A stretch of DNA of 64,000 bases from Saccharopolyspora endophytica (lineage in GTDB: Bacteria; Actinomycetota; Actinomycetes; Mycobacteriales; Pseudonocardiaceae): assembly GCF_018070075.1 (NCBI RefSeq), contig NZ_JAGPXE010000001.1, forward strand, positions 620,001 through 684,000. Reading direction: 5' to 3'. A model generated the notes under the pieces. That model saw only the letters and a program-made list of their open reading frames with translations, ran no database searches and was not told the DNA's origin. The position numbers and the translations under genes were made by a program. The stretch's first letter is position 1. Every line of letters starts with the position of its first letter. Positions 43,067 through 51,153 of the stretch are shown piece by piece.

Positions 43067-44170
43067 ATGGAGATCCGGGGTGCGGTGCTGCAGGAGTGCG
43101 GTCGTTCGGGGCCGTGGGAGATGACGAAACCGCTTGCGGTGACCGAGGTCGAGCTCGACGAGCCCGGTCCGGGCGAACTGCTGGTGCGGATGGAGGCGGC
43201 CGGGGTCTGCCACTCCGATCTGTCCGTTGTGGACGGGAACAGGGTGCGGCCGGTCCCGATGCTGCTGGGGCACGAGGCGTGCGGCCGCGTCGAGCGCGTC
43301 GGCCCCGGCGTGACCGATGTTTCCGCCGGTCAGCGGGTCGTGCTGTTCTTCGTGCCGCGCTGCGAGGAGTGCGAGGCGTGCCAAGCGCGCGGCAAGCGGC
43401 TGTGCACGCCCGGGTGGGCGGCCAACGGCGCTGGAACCCTGCTGTCCGGTGAGCGCCGGCTGAGCTGGGACGGACGCGAAGTGCACCACCACTGCGGCGT
43501 TTCCGGATTCGCCACGCACGCCGTGGTCGACCGCCACTCGCTGGTCCCGGTGCCCGACGACGTGCCGCCGGACATCGGTGCGCTGCTCGGCTGCGCCGTG
43601 CTCACCGGCGGTGGGGCGGTGAAGAACGCCGCCGCGCTGCAACCCGGCGAGGACGTGACGGTCGTCGGCATCGGCGGGGTCGGGATGGCCGCGGTGCTGG
43701 TCGCCAAGGCCCTCGGCGCGGGCAGCATCACCGTCGTCGACCCCCTCCAGAGCAAGCGCGAACGCGGTCTGGAACTGGGCGCGACCAAGGCGCTCACGCC
43801 GGACGAGGCCGTCGACGGCGGGAGCCGCAGCGCCGTGGTGATCGACGCCAGCGGGAACGCCCGGGCGTTCGAGACCGCCGTGCAGGTGACCGCACCCGCC
43901 GGGCGGACGGTGTCGGTCGGTCTGCCCTCGCCCGACGCGCGGGCCGGCATCTCGCCGCTGGCGCTCGTCAGCGAGACCCGCACGATCATCGGCTCGTTCC
44001 TGGGAACCGGCCTGCCGCAGCAGGACATCCCGGAGTACGCCGAGCTCTGGCGGGCGGGGAAGCTGCCCGTCGACGAGCTGGTCTCCGGCAGCGTCGGCCT
44101 CGACGGCATCAACCACGCCATGGATGAGCTCGCCTCCGGCCGGGCCATGCGCCAGATCATCCGCTTCTGA
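43067..44170 (+). CDS. Zinc-dependent alcohol dehydrogenase (MDR family)
   Basis: 367 residues. Catalytic zinc site: Cys in GVCHSDLSVVDG and the GHEACGRVE segment. Structural zinc site: four Cys in PRCEECEACQARGKRLC. NAD-binding Rossmann motif: VVGIGGVGMAAVLVAKALG, then VVD. It resembles the long-chain, NAD-dependent (S-nitrosomycothiol/ class III-like) group of MDR enzymes. Substrate cannot be read from the sequence. ATG 43067 follows a G-rich stretch (GGGGATGGGGG). Confidence 0.92.
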   Translation: MEIRGAVLQECGRSGPWEMTKPLAVTEVELDEPGPGELLVRMEAAGVCHSDLSVVDGNRVRPVPMLLGHEACGRVERVGPGVTDVSAGQRVVLFFVPRCEECEACQARGKRLCTPGWAANGAGTLLSGERRLSWDGREVHHHCGVSGFATHAVVDRHSLVPVPDDVPPDIGALLGCAVLTGGGAVKNAAALQPGEDVTVVGIGGVGMAAVLVAKALGAGSITVVDPLQSKRERGLELGATKALTPDEAVDGGSRSAVVIDASGNARAFETAVQVTAPAGRTVSVGLPSPDARAGISPLALVSETRTIIGSFLGTGLPQQDIPEYAELWRAGKLPVDELVSGSVGLDGINHAMDELASGRAMRQIIRF

Positions 44171-44253
44171 TCCAGGCGCGTTCGGGCGAAGCGTCCATCA
44201 CCGGTCGCGCGGCCACGGCACACTGTGCTCCAACGTCGTGGAGAGGACCGGGG

Positions 44254-44571
44254 ATGGAACAGGACGCGCTCGACAAGCTCAAGGACCAGCTGGGCGATCA
44301 CCAGATCTTCGGTGAGCCCGTCAGCCAGGGCGACACCACGCTCGTTCCCGTCGGCGAGGTGCAGCTCGGCGGGGGCTGGGGCGGACGTCGCGACGACACC
44401 GGAGGCGGCGGTGGAGTGCGCGCGCGGGCGATCGGCGCGTTCTCCCTCGCCGCCGACGGGACGGTCTCCTGGCATCCGGCGGTGAACGTCAACCGGATCG
44501 TCTGGGGAGGCCAGCTGGCCCTCGCGACAGCCGTCGTGGCCTGCGCCATCGCCTTCCGCCGCCGCCGCTGA
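44254..44571 (+). CDS. GerW (YtfJ)-family protein
   Basis: 105 residues. The GerW pattern is visible: QIFGEPVSQGDTTLVPVGEV, a Gly-rich stretch (GGGWGGRRDDTGGGGG) and RARAIGAFSLAADG. A C-terminal hydrophobic helix (about 82-101) ends in RRRR. In Bacillus, GerW/YtfJ is a sporulation protein; actinobacterial homologues are of unknown role. The ATG has GAGAGGA about 9 bases upstream. Confidence 0.82.
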   Translation: MEQDALDKLKDQLGDHQIFGEPVSQGDTTLVPVGEVQLGGGWGGRRDDTGGGGGVRARAIGAFSLAADGTVSWHPAVNVNRIVWGGQLALATAVVACAIAFRRRR

Positions 44572-44585
44572 ACTGGGCTAAGAGC

Positions 44586-44655
44586 CCACGAAGCCGCTGA
44601 CGAACCCGCGGCGGTGCGAGCTGAGTCCCACACCTGAAACTGCGGCTCCGCCGCC
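44586..44655. repeat. Intergenic repeat family D copy 2
   Basis: CCACGAAGCCGCTGACGAAC continues to CCGCGGCGGTG, and after about 30 bases TGCGGCTCCGCCGC. Close match to copy 1 (42941-43010). It lies between convergent genes and may act as a terminator. Confidence 0.7.
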
Positions 44656-44657
44656 TC

Positions 44658-45572
44658 CTAGGCGCCGATCGAGCGGGGGTCCATGCCGGACCAGGCGACG
44701 AGCTTGGCGGAGACGTCGGCGATGGTCGGCCGGGACTTGGGATCCGGTGTGAGGCACTCGTCCACGGTGCGCGAGAGCGCCGCGGGCAGCCGGCGGTGGG
44801 TGCGCAGCGGTGCTGCCCGCTCGTCGCGCTGCGGGTAGTGGCGGCTGCCGCCCTCGGTGCGCTCGCGGTGCGAGGCCGACGCCCACGGCGTGGTGCCCGA
44901 CAGCGCCTCGTACAGCGTCACTCCGAGCCCCCAGACGTCGGCGGCGGGCGACATGCGCTCGCCCCTGGCCTGTTCCGGCGAGAGGTAGTCGAACGTGCCC
45001 GCCGAGCTCTTCTCGCCGATCCGGCACACCAGGCTCAGGTCCAGCAGCACCGCGCGGCCACCGATCTCGACCACGTTGGACGGTTTCACGTCCAGGTGCA
45101 CCCAACCGTGCCCGTGCAGGTAGTGCAGCGCCGAGCACAGCTGGATGCCGAGCACCGCTGCGTCGACCGGGCGGAGCCTGCCCAGCTCGGCGATCAGGTA
45201 GCTGAGGGTGTGACCGGGCAGCGTTTCGGTGATCAACGCCGGACGTTCGGGTTCGGCGGTGCGCACGATCTCGTAGCCGCGCAGCAGGTGCGGGTGGGTG
45301 AGCTGGGTCAGCAGCACGCCCTCGTTGCGGAGCCAGGCGATCGCGCGTTCGTCGGTGGCGCGCTCGGGTCGGATCGTCTTGGCGATGCAGCGGCAGGACC
45401 GCTGCTCGCTCCACACGTCGTAGACGTCGAGGCGGCTACCGCGCCTCAGGTGGTCGACGATCCGGTAGCCGGAGGCGAGGGTGTCGCCGGGCGCCAGCGG
45501 CGCTCCGGGCGGTCCCCAGCTCTGCTCCGGTTCGCCGGAGTAGTAGGACGGGGTCAACGAATCGGTCAACAC
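44658..45572 (-). CDS. Atypical Ser/Thr protein kinase
   Basis: 304 residues from GTG 45572. The kinase fold is clear: a loose glycine loop (VDHLRRGSRLDVYDV), the ATP Lys in RCIAKTIRPE, the catalytic loop WVHLDVKPSNV, activation end YLSPEQARGE and ADVWGLGVTLYEALSGTTPW. The metal-binding DFG is replaced by DLS (VLLDLSLVC) and HRD by HLD. It has no membrane helix or sensor domain. The open frame continues upstream to about 45806 through Arg/Pro-rich repeats that overlap another small gene in a different frame; which start is used is uncertain. The C-terminus (PTIADVSAKLVAWSG) is ordinary. Confidence 0.85.
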   Translation of the reverse strand: MLTDSLTPSYYSGEPEQSWGPPGAPLAPGDTLASGYRIVDHLRRGSRLDVYDVWSEQRSCRCIAKTIRPERATDERAIAWLRNEGVLLTQLTHPHLLRGYEIVRTAEPERPALITETLPGHTLSYLIAELGRLRPVDAAVLGIQLCSALHYLHGHGWVHLDVKPSNVVEIGGRAVLLDLSLVCRIGEKSSAGTFDYLSPEQARGERMSPAADVWGLGVTLYEALSGTTPWASASHRERTEGGSRHYPQRDERAAPLRTHRRLPAALSRTVDECLTPDPKSRPTIADVSAKLVAWSGMDPRSIGA

Positions 45573-45580
45573 CGCTGCGA

Positions 45581-45799
45581 TCAGCTGTGACTGCGGTGCC
45601 GGCGGCGGTGGTCGTCGCTGCTGTCGCGGCGACGTCGGTGATCGCTGCTGTCGTGCCGGCGGCGGCGGTGGTCGTCGCTGCTGTCCCGACGGCGTCGGTG
45701 GTCGCTGCTGCCGCGGTGCCGGCGGTGGTGGTCGCTGCTGCCGCGCGAATGGTGTTGCTTGGCCGGGGACACCATCTGGAACAGCTTGGAAAGGTCCAC
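45581..45799 (-). CDS. Small Arg/His/Ser-rich repeat protein
   Basis: 72 residues from GTG 45799, with GGGAG 6 bases upstream. It begins MDLSKLFQMVSPAKQHHSRG and continues as repeats of SSDHRRRR and SSDDHRRR, ending HRSHS. The stop is 8 bases before the kinase GTG at 45572, so they may be coupled. The same DNA is open in the kinase frame, where it encodes RQQRPPPP repeats; the repeat period is a multiple of three, so every frame is repetitive. The ribosome site and non-repetitive first 18 residues favour this frame, but proof is lacking. Confidence 0.5.
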   Translation of the reverse strand: MDLSKLFQMVSPAKQHHSRGSSDHHRRHRGSSDHRRRRDSSDDHRRRRHDSSDHRRRRDSSDDHRRRHRSHS

Positions 45800-45926
45800 T
45801 GCGCACTCCCGAAAGTCAGATGATCATTCGGGCCACCGCGGGGGCGGCCCATCAGACCATTGTTCCGTAGATCGAGTGGCCGATGCGACCGGTTTCGGAT
45901 GAAAAGGGCTTCACGCAGCGAATGAA

Positions 45927-45970
45927 GAACCGCGGCTGATAATGGCGAACGCCATCACCAGCCGCGGTTC
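45927..45970 (-). terminator. Hairpin downstream of the secreted protease gene
   Basis: GAACCGCGGCTGATAATGGC pairs with GCCATCACCAGCCGCGGTTC (two mismatches) around 4 bases. It lies 92 bases after the protease stop on the minus strand. Confidence 0.7.
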
Positions 45971-46062
45971 GAGGGAACTCCAGCCCGCACCGGACTGGGA
46001 CGGGGCCGGAAAACCGCAGTAGTCGGGACCCCGAATACTGCGGTAATCCGCGTCCTCCGGCC

Positions 46063-47130
46063 TCAGCCCTGGGACGCGACGGCGGCCGCGGCGTCGACGA
46101 CGCCGTAGCCGTACACCGGGTTGTAGACCCCGCGGAGACCGGCGATCGGGGTGCGCGCGGTGGAGATCAGCGCGTCCTCGATGCCGGCGGCGTCACGTCC
46201 TTGCGCGCCCAGCAGCGCGGCGACCCCGGCGACCTGCGGAGCGGCCATCGACGTCCCGGCGAGGGCGTCGTAGTCGGCCTGACCGCACTCCGGCTTGCCC
46301 GTCCCGCGCGGGACGCTGGACCACACGTCGCCGTCGCACTCGCCCAGCGACGAACCGCCCGGGGCGGACACCGCGCGCAGGTTGAGCTTGACGCCGAGGT
46401 TGGAGTACACGGCGTGCATCTCGTTGGCGTCGGTCGCCGCGACGCACAGCGCGCCCACCTCCCAGGACGGGGTGTCGCACAGTGGCGCGGTCTCGTTGCC
46501 CGCCGAGGCCACCACGACGACGCCCTTCTCGCGGGCGTAGGCGATGGCCTCCTTGGTGGCCGCCTGCAGGCCCAGCAGGGTCAGGACCTGGATGCCGGGC
46601 TGGGCGCCGAGGCTCAGGTTGATGACGTTCGCACCGTGGTCGGCGGCGTAGCGAACACCCGCCCCGATCTCCTCGAACGTGCCCGAGCCGTTCTCCAGCG
46701 CCTTGATGGGCATGATCTTGGCGTCCGGCGCGACGCCGGCGATGCCGACGCCGTTGCCCGCGGCGGCCGCCGCGATCCCGGCGACGTGCGTGCCGTGGAC
46801 GTCGGATTCCTGGCCGACGCCGTCGGCACCGGTCCAGTCACCGTTGCCGCACGGCCCCGGTGCTCCGCCGCAGGAGAAGGTGGCGCCGGGGACGAGTTTG
46901 CCGCTGAACTCGGGATGTCCGAGGTCAACGCCGGTGTCCACGACGGCGATGGTCTGCCCGGCGCCGGTGCTGCCGGCCCAGGCTTCCGGCGCGTGCAGTT
47001 GCTGCAAGCCCCACTGCTTGTCGATCAGCGGGTCACCGGCGGCTGCGCCGGCGCTCGCTTGCGTTGCCACCAGCGATAAGCCGACCAGGCTCGCGGTGAC
47101 CAGGGTCCGCATGCGCATTGCGACTCCCAT
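46063..47130 (-). CDS. Secreted subtilisin-like serine protease (S8)
   Basis: 355 residues. A signal peptide (about 1-28: MRMRTLVTASLVGLSLVATQ, cleavage near ASAGAA) is followed by the catalytic domain: VVDTGVDLGH (Asp), DVHGTHVAG (His), ASAGNE (oxyanion) and GTSMAAPQVAG (Ser). There is no C-terminal membrane anchor, so it is not a mycosin, and there is no recognisable propeptide domain: the mature-like sequence GDPLIDKQWGLQQLHAPEAW starts right after the signal. Start at 47130 or the in-frame ATG at 47118. Confidence 0.93.
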   Translation of the reverse strand: MGVAMRMRTLVTASLVGLSLVATQASAGAAAGDPLIDKQWGLQQLHAPEAWAGSTGAGQTIAVVDTGVDLGHPEFSGKLVPGATFSCGGAPGPCGNGDWTGADGVGQESDVHGTHVAGIAAAAAGNGVGIAGVAPDAKIMPIKALENGSGTFEEIGAGVRYAADHGANVINLSLGAQPGIQVLTLLGLQAATKEAIAYAREKGVVVVASAGNETAPLCDTPSWEVGALCVAATDANEMHAVYSNLGVKLNLRAVSAPGGSSLGECDGDVWSSVPRGTGKPECGQADYDALAGTSMAAPQVAGVAALLGAQGRDAAGIEDALISTARTPIAGLRGVYNPVYGYGVVDAAAAVASQG

Positions 47131-47291
47131 TGGGTTGGCTCGGCATTTGGCGGATCAACGAGCCGGTCGGCGAATAGTTTCACTCGCAACCGTGATTCAG
47201 CCGTTCACCGGGCCAAGTTCCTTCGGCTGGAGCAATGCGGAAGGTGATCATTCCAATTAGGTGAGTTCGAAAGGCGCCCGCCTCGCCGCAT

Positions 47292-48623
47292 TCACGACAT
47301 CTGCGGTTCGCGCCGCTTGCTGAACAGCAGGTTCAGCAGCAGAGCCGCGATGCAACCGGTGCTGATCCCGGAGTCGAGGACGGTGCGCATCGCCTCGGGG
47401 AAGTGGTCGTAGAACGCGGGCGCCACGACCGGGATCAGCCCGATGCCGAGGGCTCCGGCGACGATCAGCGCGTTGTGCGGGTCGCCGAGCCCGGCCTTGC
47501 TCAGGGTGCGGATGCCGCTGGTGGCCACCGATCCGAACAGCACCAGCGCGGCGCCGCCGAGGACCGGCTGCGGCACCAGCGAGACCACGGCGCCCGCGAC
47601 CGGGAACAGGCCCAGCAGCACCAGCACGCCGCCGCCGGTGGCGACCACGAACCGGCTGCGCACGCCGGTCAGCGCGACCAGGCCGATGTTCTGCGCGAAC
47701 GCGCTGCAGGTGAATCCGCCGAAGATCGCGGAGAGGGCGCTGCCCGCCCCGTCGGCCCGAAGGCCCGCGGCGATGGTCTTCTCGTCGGCGGGCCGGTCGA
47801 CGATCTCGCCGAGCGCGATCATGTCGGCGGTGCTCTCCATCATCGCCACCAGCATCACGATGCAGATGGACAGCGTGGCGGTGAGGCTGAACGTCGGCGT
47901 CCCGAGCTCGAAGGGCACCGGGAGGTTGAACAGCGGCGCCGATTCGAAGGTCGAGGTGTCGACCAGGCCCATCGGCCAGGCGATGAGGCTGCCCACGAGC
48001 AGGCCGATGAGCAGCGCGATCCGGTTCAGGAAGCCGGTCAGGAAGCGGTTGAACAGCAGCACCAGCACGAAGGTGACCGCGCCCAGCAGGACCTTCTGCG
48101 GTGCCGCGTAGTCGGGGGCTTCGCTGTCCTGCCCGGCGATCCACTTGATCGCCACGGGCATCAGCGACAGCCCGATCAGGGTGATCACGGTGCCGTTGAC
48201 CACCGGCGGGAAGAACCGCACCAGCCGGGAGAAGTACGGCGCGGCGATGAACGCCAGCACTCCGGCGATGAGCACCGAGCCGTAGACCACCGACAGCGGG
48301 TTCTGCGATCCGCTCTGCTGGGCGACGATGGCGAGGATCGGCGCCACGGACCCGAACGTCACACCGTTGACGAACGGCATCCGGGCGCCGATCTTCCACA
48401 CCCCCAGCGCCTGCAAGGCGGTGGCCAGGCCTGCGGTGAACAGGCTCGCGCCGATCAGCAACGTCATCTGCAGCGGTGGCAGCCCGATGGCCTCGCCGAC
48501 GATCAGCGGTGGTGCCACGACTCCGGCGTACATCGCCGCGACGTGCTGGATTCCGAAGGCGATCATCCGGGTGGGCGGTAGCACCTCGTCGCACGGGTGC
48601 GTGGTGCTGTCGGTTGTGGCCAT
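47292..48623 (-). CDS. NCS2-family purine permease (urate/xanthine type)
   Basis: 443 residues from ATG 48623, with GGGAG about 10 bases upstream; a TTG-initiated extension of five codons is not needed. About 12-14 membrane segments. NCS2 motifs are present: FGIQHVAAMYAGVV near the start, and CSAFAQNIGLVALTGVRSRF (QNxGxxxxTxxxS signature) in the centre. Proton- or sodium-coupled uptake of urate or xanthine is likely given the adjacent uricase. A hairpin at 48806-48840 separates it from uricase, so it may have its own promoter. Confidence 0.93.
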   Translation of the reverse strand: MATTDSTTHPCDEVLPPTRMIAFGIQHVAAMYAGVVAPPLIVGEAIGLPPLQMTLLIGASLFTAGLATALQALGVWKIGARMPFVNGVTFGSVAPILAIVAQQSGSQNPLSVVYGSVLIAGVLAFIAAPYFSRLVRFFPPVVNGTVITLIGLSLMPVAIKWIAGQDSEAPDYAAPQKVLLGAVTFVLVLLFNRFLTGFLNRIALLIGLLVGSLIAWPMGLVDTSTFESAPLFNLPVPFELGTPTFSLTATLSICIVMLVAMMESTADMIALGEIVDRPADEKTIAAGLRADGAGSALSAIFGGFTCSAFAQNIGLVALTGVRSRFVVATGGGVLVLLGLFPVAGAVVSLVPQPVLGGAALVLFGSVATSGIRTLSKAGLGDPHNALIVAGALGIGLIPVVAPAFYDHFPEAMRTVLDSGISTGCIAALLLNLLFSKRREPQMS

Positions 48624-48805
48624 GTTCTTCGCTCCCAAACCCGCAGGGCTACGTCGTCACGTCACTATCGGCACGAGTTGTTCTTTCCCGGTTTTCGTTG
48701 TGTTGCAACGCTATTGCGGACCGCAGTGCACTTTTTGGGTACGGCGGACCGGGCGTCCCACCAGGAACGCCTCGAACTTCAGGGGATTTCGTCGGATGAA
48801 GAGCG

Positions 48806-48840
48806 GGTGCGGGCCGTGAGCAGCGCTCGCGGCCCGCACC
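48806..48840 (-). terminator. Hairpin between uricase and the permease
   Basis: GGTGCGGGCCGTGAG (48806-48820) pairs with CTCGCGGCCCGCACC (48826-48840), one mismatch, 5-base loop; it follows the uricase stop by 33 bases. Confidence 0.7.
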
Positions 48841-48873
48841 GCTGCGCGAGACCAGCCGGTCTGCGGGGAGTTC

Positions 48874-49764
48874 TCAGAACTCCGCGGTGCTGTACCACGC
48901 CATCGGCGCGTCCTCGACGTCGTCGCGGCGGACAACGCCCTCGATGAGGCCGTAGGGGCGGTCGGCGGCGAAGAAGACCTCGTTGTCGTTCTCCAGCCCG
49001 AAGGGGGAGAGGTCGACGAGGAAGTGGTGCTTGTTCGGCAGCGAGAGCCGGACCTCGGCCAGCTCCGGGTGCGCCTCCAGCGCGGCCTTGCCCATCTCGT
49101 AGAGGCTCTGCTGCAGGGCGAGGCTGTGCGTGGTGGCGAAGGCCTCCAGCATCGTGGCGCGCACGGACTCGAAGCTCTTGGCCCAGTCCACGTCGGTGTG
49201 CAGGTAGCGCCAGCGGGCGGTGACCGCGGTGGCCAGGATCCGGTCGTTGGTCTCGGGCAACGTCGTGTACCGGTCCTTCGGGTAGCCCCAGAACTCCGAG
49301 CCGGTCGACTTGAGCACCACCAGGTCCTTCAGGCCCGAGACCACGTGCGCCTGGTCGCCGTCGATGGTGACCGCGGTCGTGCGCTTCTCGTCGCTGGCCC
49401 GGGAGAACGAGTGGTCGTGACCGGTGCCCTCGACGGGGATCCGCTGCCAGCCGTACTCGTCGATGAGGACCCGCGCGCCGTTGATGCCCTCGGCGGAGGA
49501 CACGAAGTGCCGGCCCAGCCGCAGCGCGAAGTCCTCGATCTCACCGATCGGCTGCTGCTTGGCGAAGGCGTAGACGGTGTTCTTCTGCGTGTCGGTGGGC
49601 AGCACCTTGGCGTTGTCGCCGGACAGGTGCACCTCGTCGAGGTCGCCGCGCAGCGAGGTGCTGACGTTGAGGTCCTTGATGGAGTGGCGCGGCGTCGAGC
49701 GGTCCACGGTGACGATGCGGACCTCGGCCTTGCCGTACTGGTTCGGGCCCATGGAGATGCCCAT
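48874..49764 (-). CDS. Urate oxidase (uricase)
   Basis: 296 residues, cofactor-free uricase. It oxidises urate to 5-hydroxyisourate. The tandem T-fold structure is marked by NQYGKAEVRIVTVDR, KVLPTDTQKNTVYAFAKQ (catalytic Thr and Lys region), LKSTGSEFWGYPKDRYTTL and the signature LPNKHHFLVDLSPFGLEN. GAGGGAG lies 7 bases upstream of the ATG at 49764. It follows the HIU hydrolase gene by 3 bases, completing a uraD-uraH-uricase operon. Confidence 0.97.
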   Translation of the reverse strand: MGISMGPNQYGKAEVRIVTVDRSTPRHSIKDLNVSTSLRGDLDEVHLSGDNAKVLPTDTQKNTVYAFAKQQPIGEIEDFALRLGRHFVSSAEGINGARVLIDEYGWQRIPVEGTGHDHSFSRASDEKRTTAVTIDGDQAHVVSGLKDLVVLKSTGSEFWGYPKDRYTTLPETNDRILATAVTARWRYLHTDVDWAKSFESVRATMLEAFATTHSLALQQSLYEMGKAALEAHPELAEVRLSLPNKHHFLVDLSPFGLENDNEVFFAADRPYGLIEGVVRRDDVEDAPMAWYSTAEF

Positions 49765-49767
49765 GAT

Positions 49768-50112
49768 TCAGCTCCCTCGATAGGTGGAGTAGGCGAACGG
49801 GCTCAGCAGCAGTGGAACGTGGTGGTGCTGCTCGGGATCGGTGATCCGGAAGGTGATGGACACCTCCGGGTAGAACGCGGCGGTGCCTCGCTGGTCGAAG
49901 TACTCGCCGGTGTCGAAGGTCAGCCGGTAATCGCCCGCGTCGAGGCGGTCGGGTCCGAGGTCGCGGCAGCGGCCGTCGGCGTCGGTCCGGCCGGTCGCCG
50001 ACGGAGCTCCGCCCGGCAGGGGTTTCCCGTCGGCGGTCTCCAGCCGGACGGCGACGCTCGCGGCGGGCTTGCCCTGGGCGGCGTCGAGGACGTGGGTGGT
50101 CACAGCGCTCAT
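49768..50112 (-). CDS. uraH: 5-hydroxyisourate hydrolase
   Basis: 114 residues, transthyretin-like. It hydrolyses 5-hydroxyisourate to OHCU. Catalytic residues appear in TTHVLDAAQGKPA (His), RTDADGRC (Arg) and the C-terminal YSTYRGS signature. The ATG overlaps the uraD stop (ATGA), giving tight coupling. Cytosolic homotetramer by family knowledge. Confidence 0.97.
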   Translation of the reverse strand: MSAVTTHVLDAAQGKPAASVAVRLETADGKPLPGGAPSATGRTDADGRCRDLGPDRLDAGDYRLTFDTGEYFDQRGTAAFYPEVSITFRITDPEQHHHVPLLLSPFAYSTYRGS

Positions 50113-50609
50113 GGTTCGATCACTTTCGCCAGCCGCAGCGCGGCGATCTTGCGGAGTTCGGAGTCGACGATGCGCAGCTCGTCGTCGGGCTTGTTGTCCA
50201 GCCGCGAGCGCAGGATCTCCAGGAGCTCCTCGCCGCTGCGACCGCTGGCGCAGACCAGGTAGACGTGCCCGAAGCGGCGTTCGTACTCCACGTTGGCGGC
50301 CCGCAGCTCCTCGGCGAGGTCGTCGCTGACGCCGGCCTGCTCGCGGCGGGAGAACTCGGCGCCGCGGCCGGTGTCGGCGGGTCGTTCGCCGATGCGGGGG
50401 TGGGCGGCGAGGGCCTGGAAGATCTCGGCGTCGGTGAGGTCCGGGGCGGCGTTCGCGGCGGTCCGCTGCACGGCCTCGGCGTCGGCGAAGGGGCGCGCAT
50501 CGGCGATGTCGGCCGCCCATCGGGTGATGTCCAGGCAGTTGAGCAGCCTGTCGATGAGTTCGGCCCTAGGTGATTCGTTGAGCCGTCGCACACCGGTGGT
50601 GGTAGCCAT
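50109..50609 (-). CDS. uraD: OHCU decarboxylase
   Basis: 166 residues. It converts 2-oxo-4-hydroxy-4-carboxy-5-ureidoimidazoline to S-allantoin. The catalytic His lies in AAHPRIGERP, with EFSRREQAGV and EYERRFGHVYLVCASGRSGEELLE typical of the family. The first gene after the promoter at 50694-50722. No allantoinase or later enzymes are in this window. Confidence 0.96.
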   Translation of the reverse strand: MATTTGVRRLNESPRAELIDRLLNCLDITRWAADIADARPFADAEAVQRTAANAAPDLTDAEIFQALAAHPRIGERPADTGRGAEFSRREQAGVSDDLAEELRAANVEYERRFGHVYLVCASGRSGEELLEILRSRLDNKPDDELRIVDSELRKIAALRLAKVIEP

Positions 50610-50693
50610 GCGCTTCTCCGCTGAAGTGGTTCACATGCCGGTTCGATCGTGCCGAGAGAACTCGGTGACCGCAGGTCCGGTCCGGTGCGCAAA

Positions 50694-50722
50694 AAGCTAC
50701 GACCACCCCGACGGGGTGTCAA
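50694..50722 (-). promoter_or_regulatory. Promoter of the uraD-uraH-uricase operon
   Basis: On the minus strand a consensus TTGACA (50722-50717) is separated by 17 bases from TAGCTT (50699-50694). The -35 overlaps the palindrome at 50719-50733. Confidence 0.75.
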
Positions 50723-50733
50723 CAGTTTGTTGA
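50719..50733. promoter_or_regulatory. Candidate operator TCAACA-GTT-TGTTGA
   Basis: A perfect 6-3-6 palindrome covering part of the -35 box of the uraD promoter. Likely repressor site for urate-catabolism control; the regulator encoded just upstream (50781-51143) is a candidate. Confidence 0.6.
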
Positions 50734-50780
50734 AAAAGCCAGGTCAGCTATGCCCTGGGGGATGAGCTGCAGGCGTCGGG

Positions 50781-51143
50781 TCAGCCCCGCGCCTGGTCGC
50801 GGTTGAGGTAGTTGTACACCGTGAAGCGGCTGACCCCGAGGGCCTTGGCGACGGTCTCGACCGACTTGCGCATGCTGAACGCGCCGCGCTCCTCCAGCAG
50901 CCGGACGGCCTTCTGCTTCTCCGGGCGGGGCAGGTCGGGCAGCTTCGCGCCCAGCTCGGTCTCCACCTCGCGGATCAGGCGGTCCAGGGCGCTGGTGAGC
51001 TCCTGGCCCGGCACGCGCACGGCGACCGCCGGAGAACCTTCCCAGTTGAGCACGATGTCACCCGGTTCCCGCTGGTCCACGGGCACGGCTGTGGCCCCGA
51101 TGTGGTCCAGCAACGGGGCGATCGCGTTGGCCAGCGGATGCAT
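50781..51143 (-). CDS. HTH regulator next to urate genes
   Basis: 120 residues from ATG 51143. The C-terminal HTH (SVETVAKALGVSRFTVYNYLNR, given here in parts: AKALGVSRFTVYNYLN) resembles the DauR/YheO-type HTH domain. The N-terminal ~75 residues (NAIAPLLDHIGATAVPVDQR onward) have no family I can name. It is transcribed with the thiamine-binding-like gene upstream (10-base gap) and reads toward uraD. Regulation of the urate operon through the palindrome at 50719-50733 is inference. Confidence 0.75.
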   Translation of the reverse strand: MHPLANAIAPLLDHIGATAVPVDQREPGDIVLNWEGSPAVAVRVPGQELTSALDRLIREVETELGAKLPDLPRPEKQKAVRLLEERGAFSMRKSVETVAKALGVSRFTVYNYLNRDQARG

Positions 51144-51153
51144 CGTGACCAGC

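Noticed and set aside
46063-47130. Second mycosin
   Set aside because: It has the catalytic triad and signal peptide but no C-terminal membrane anchor and no neighbouring ESX genes.
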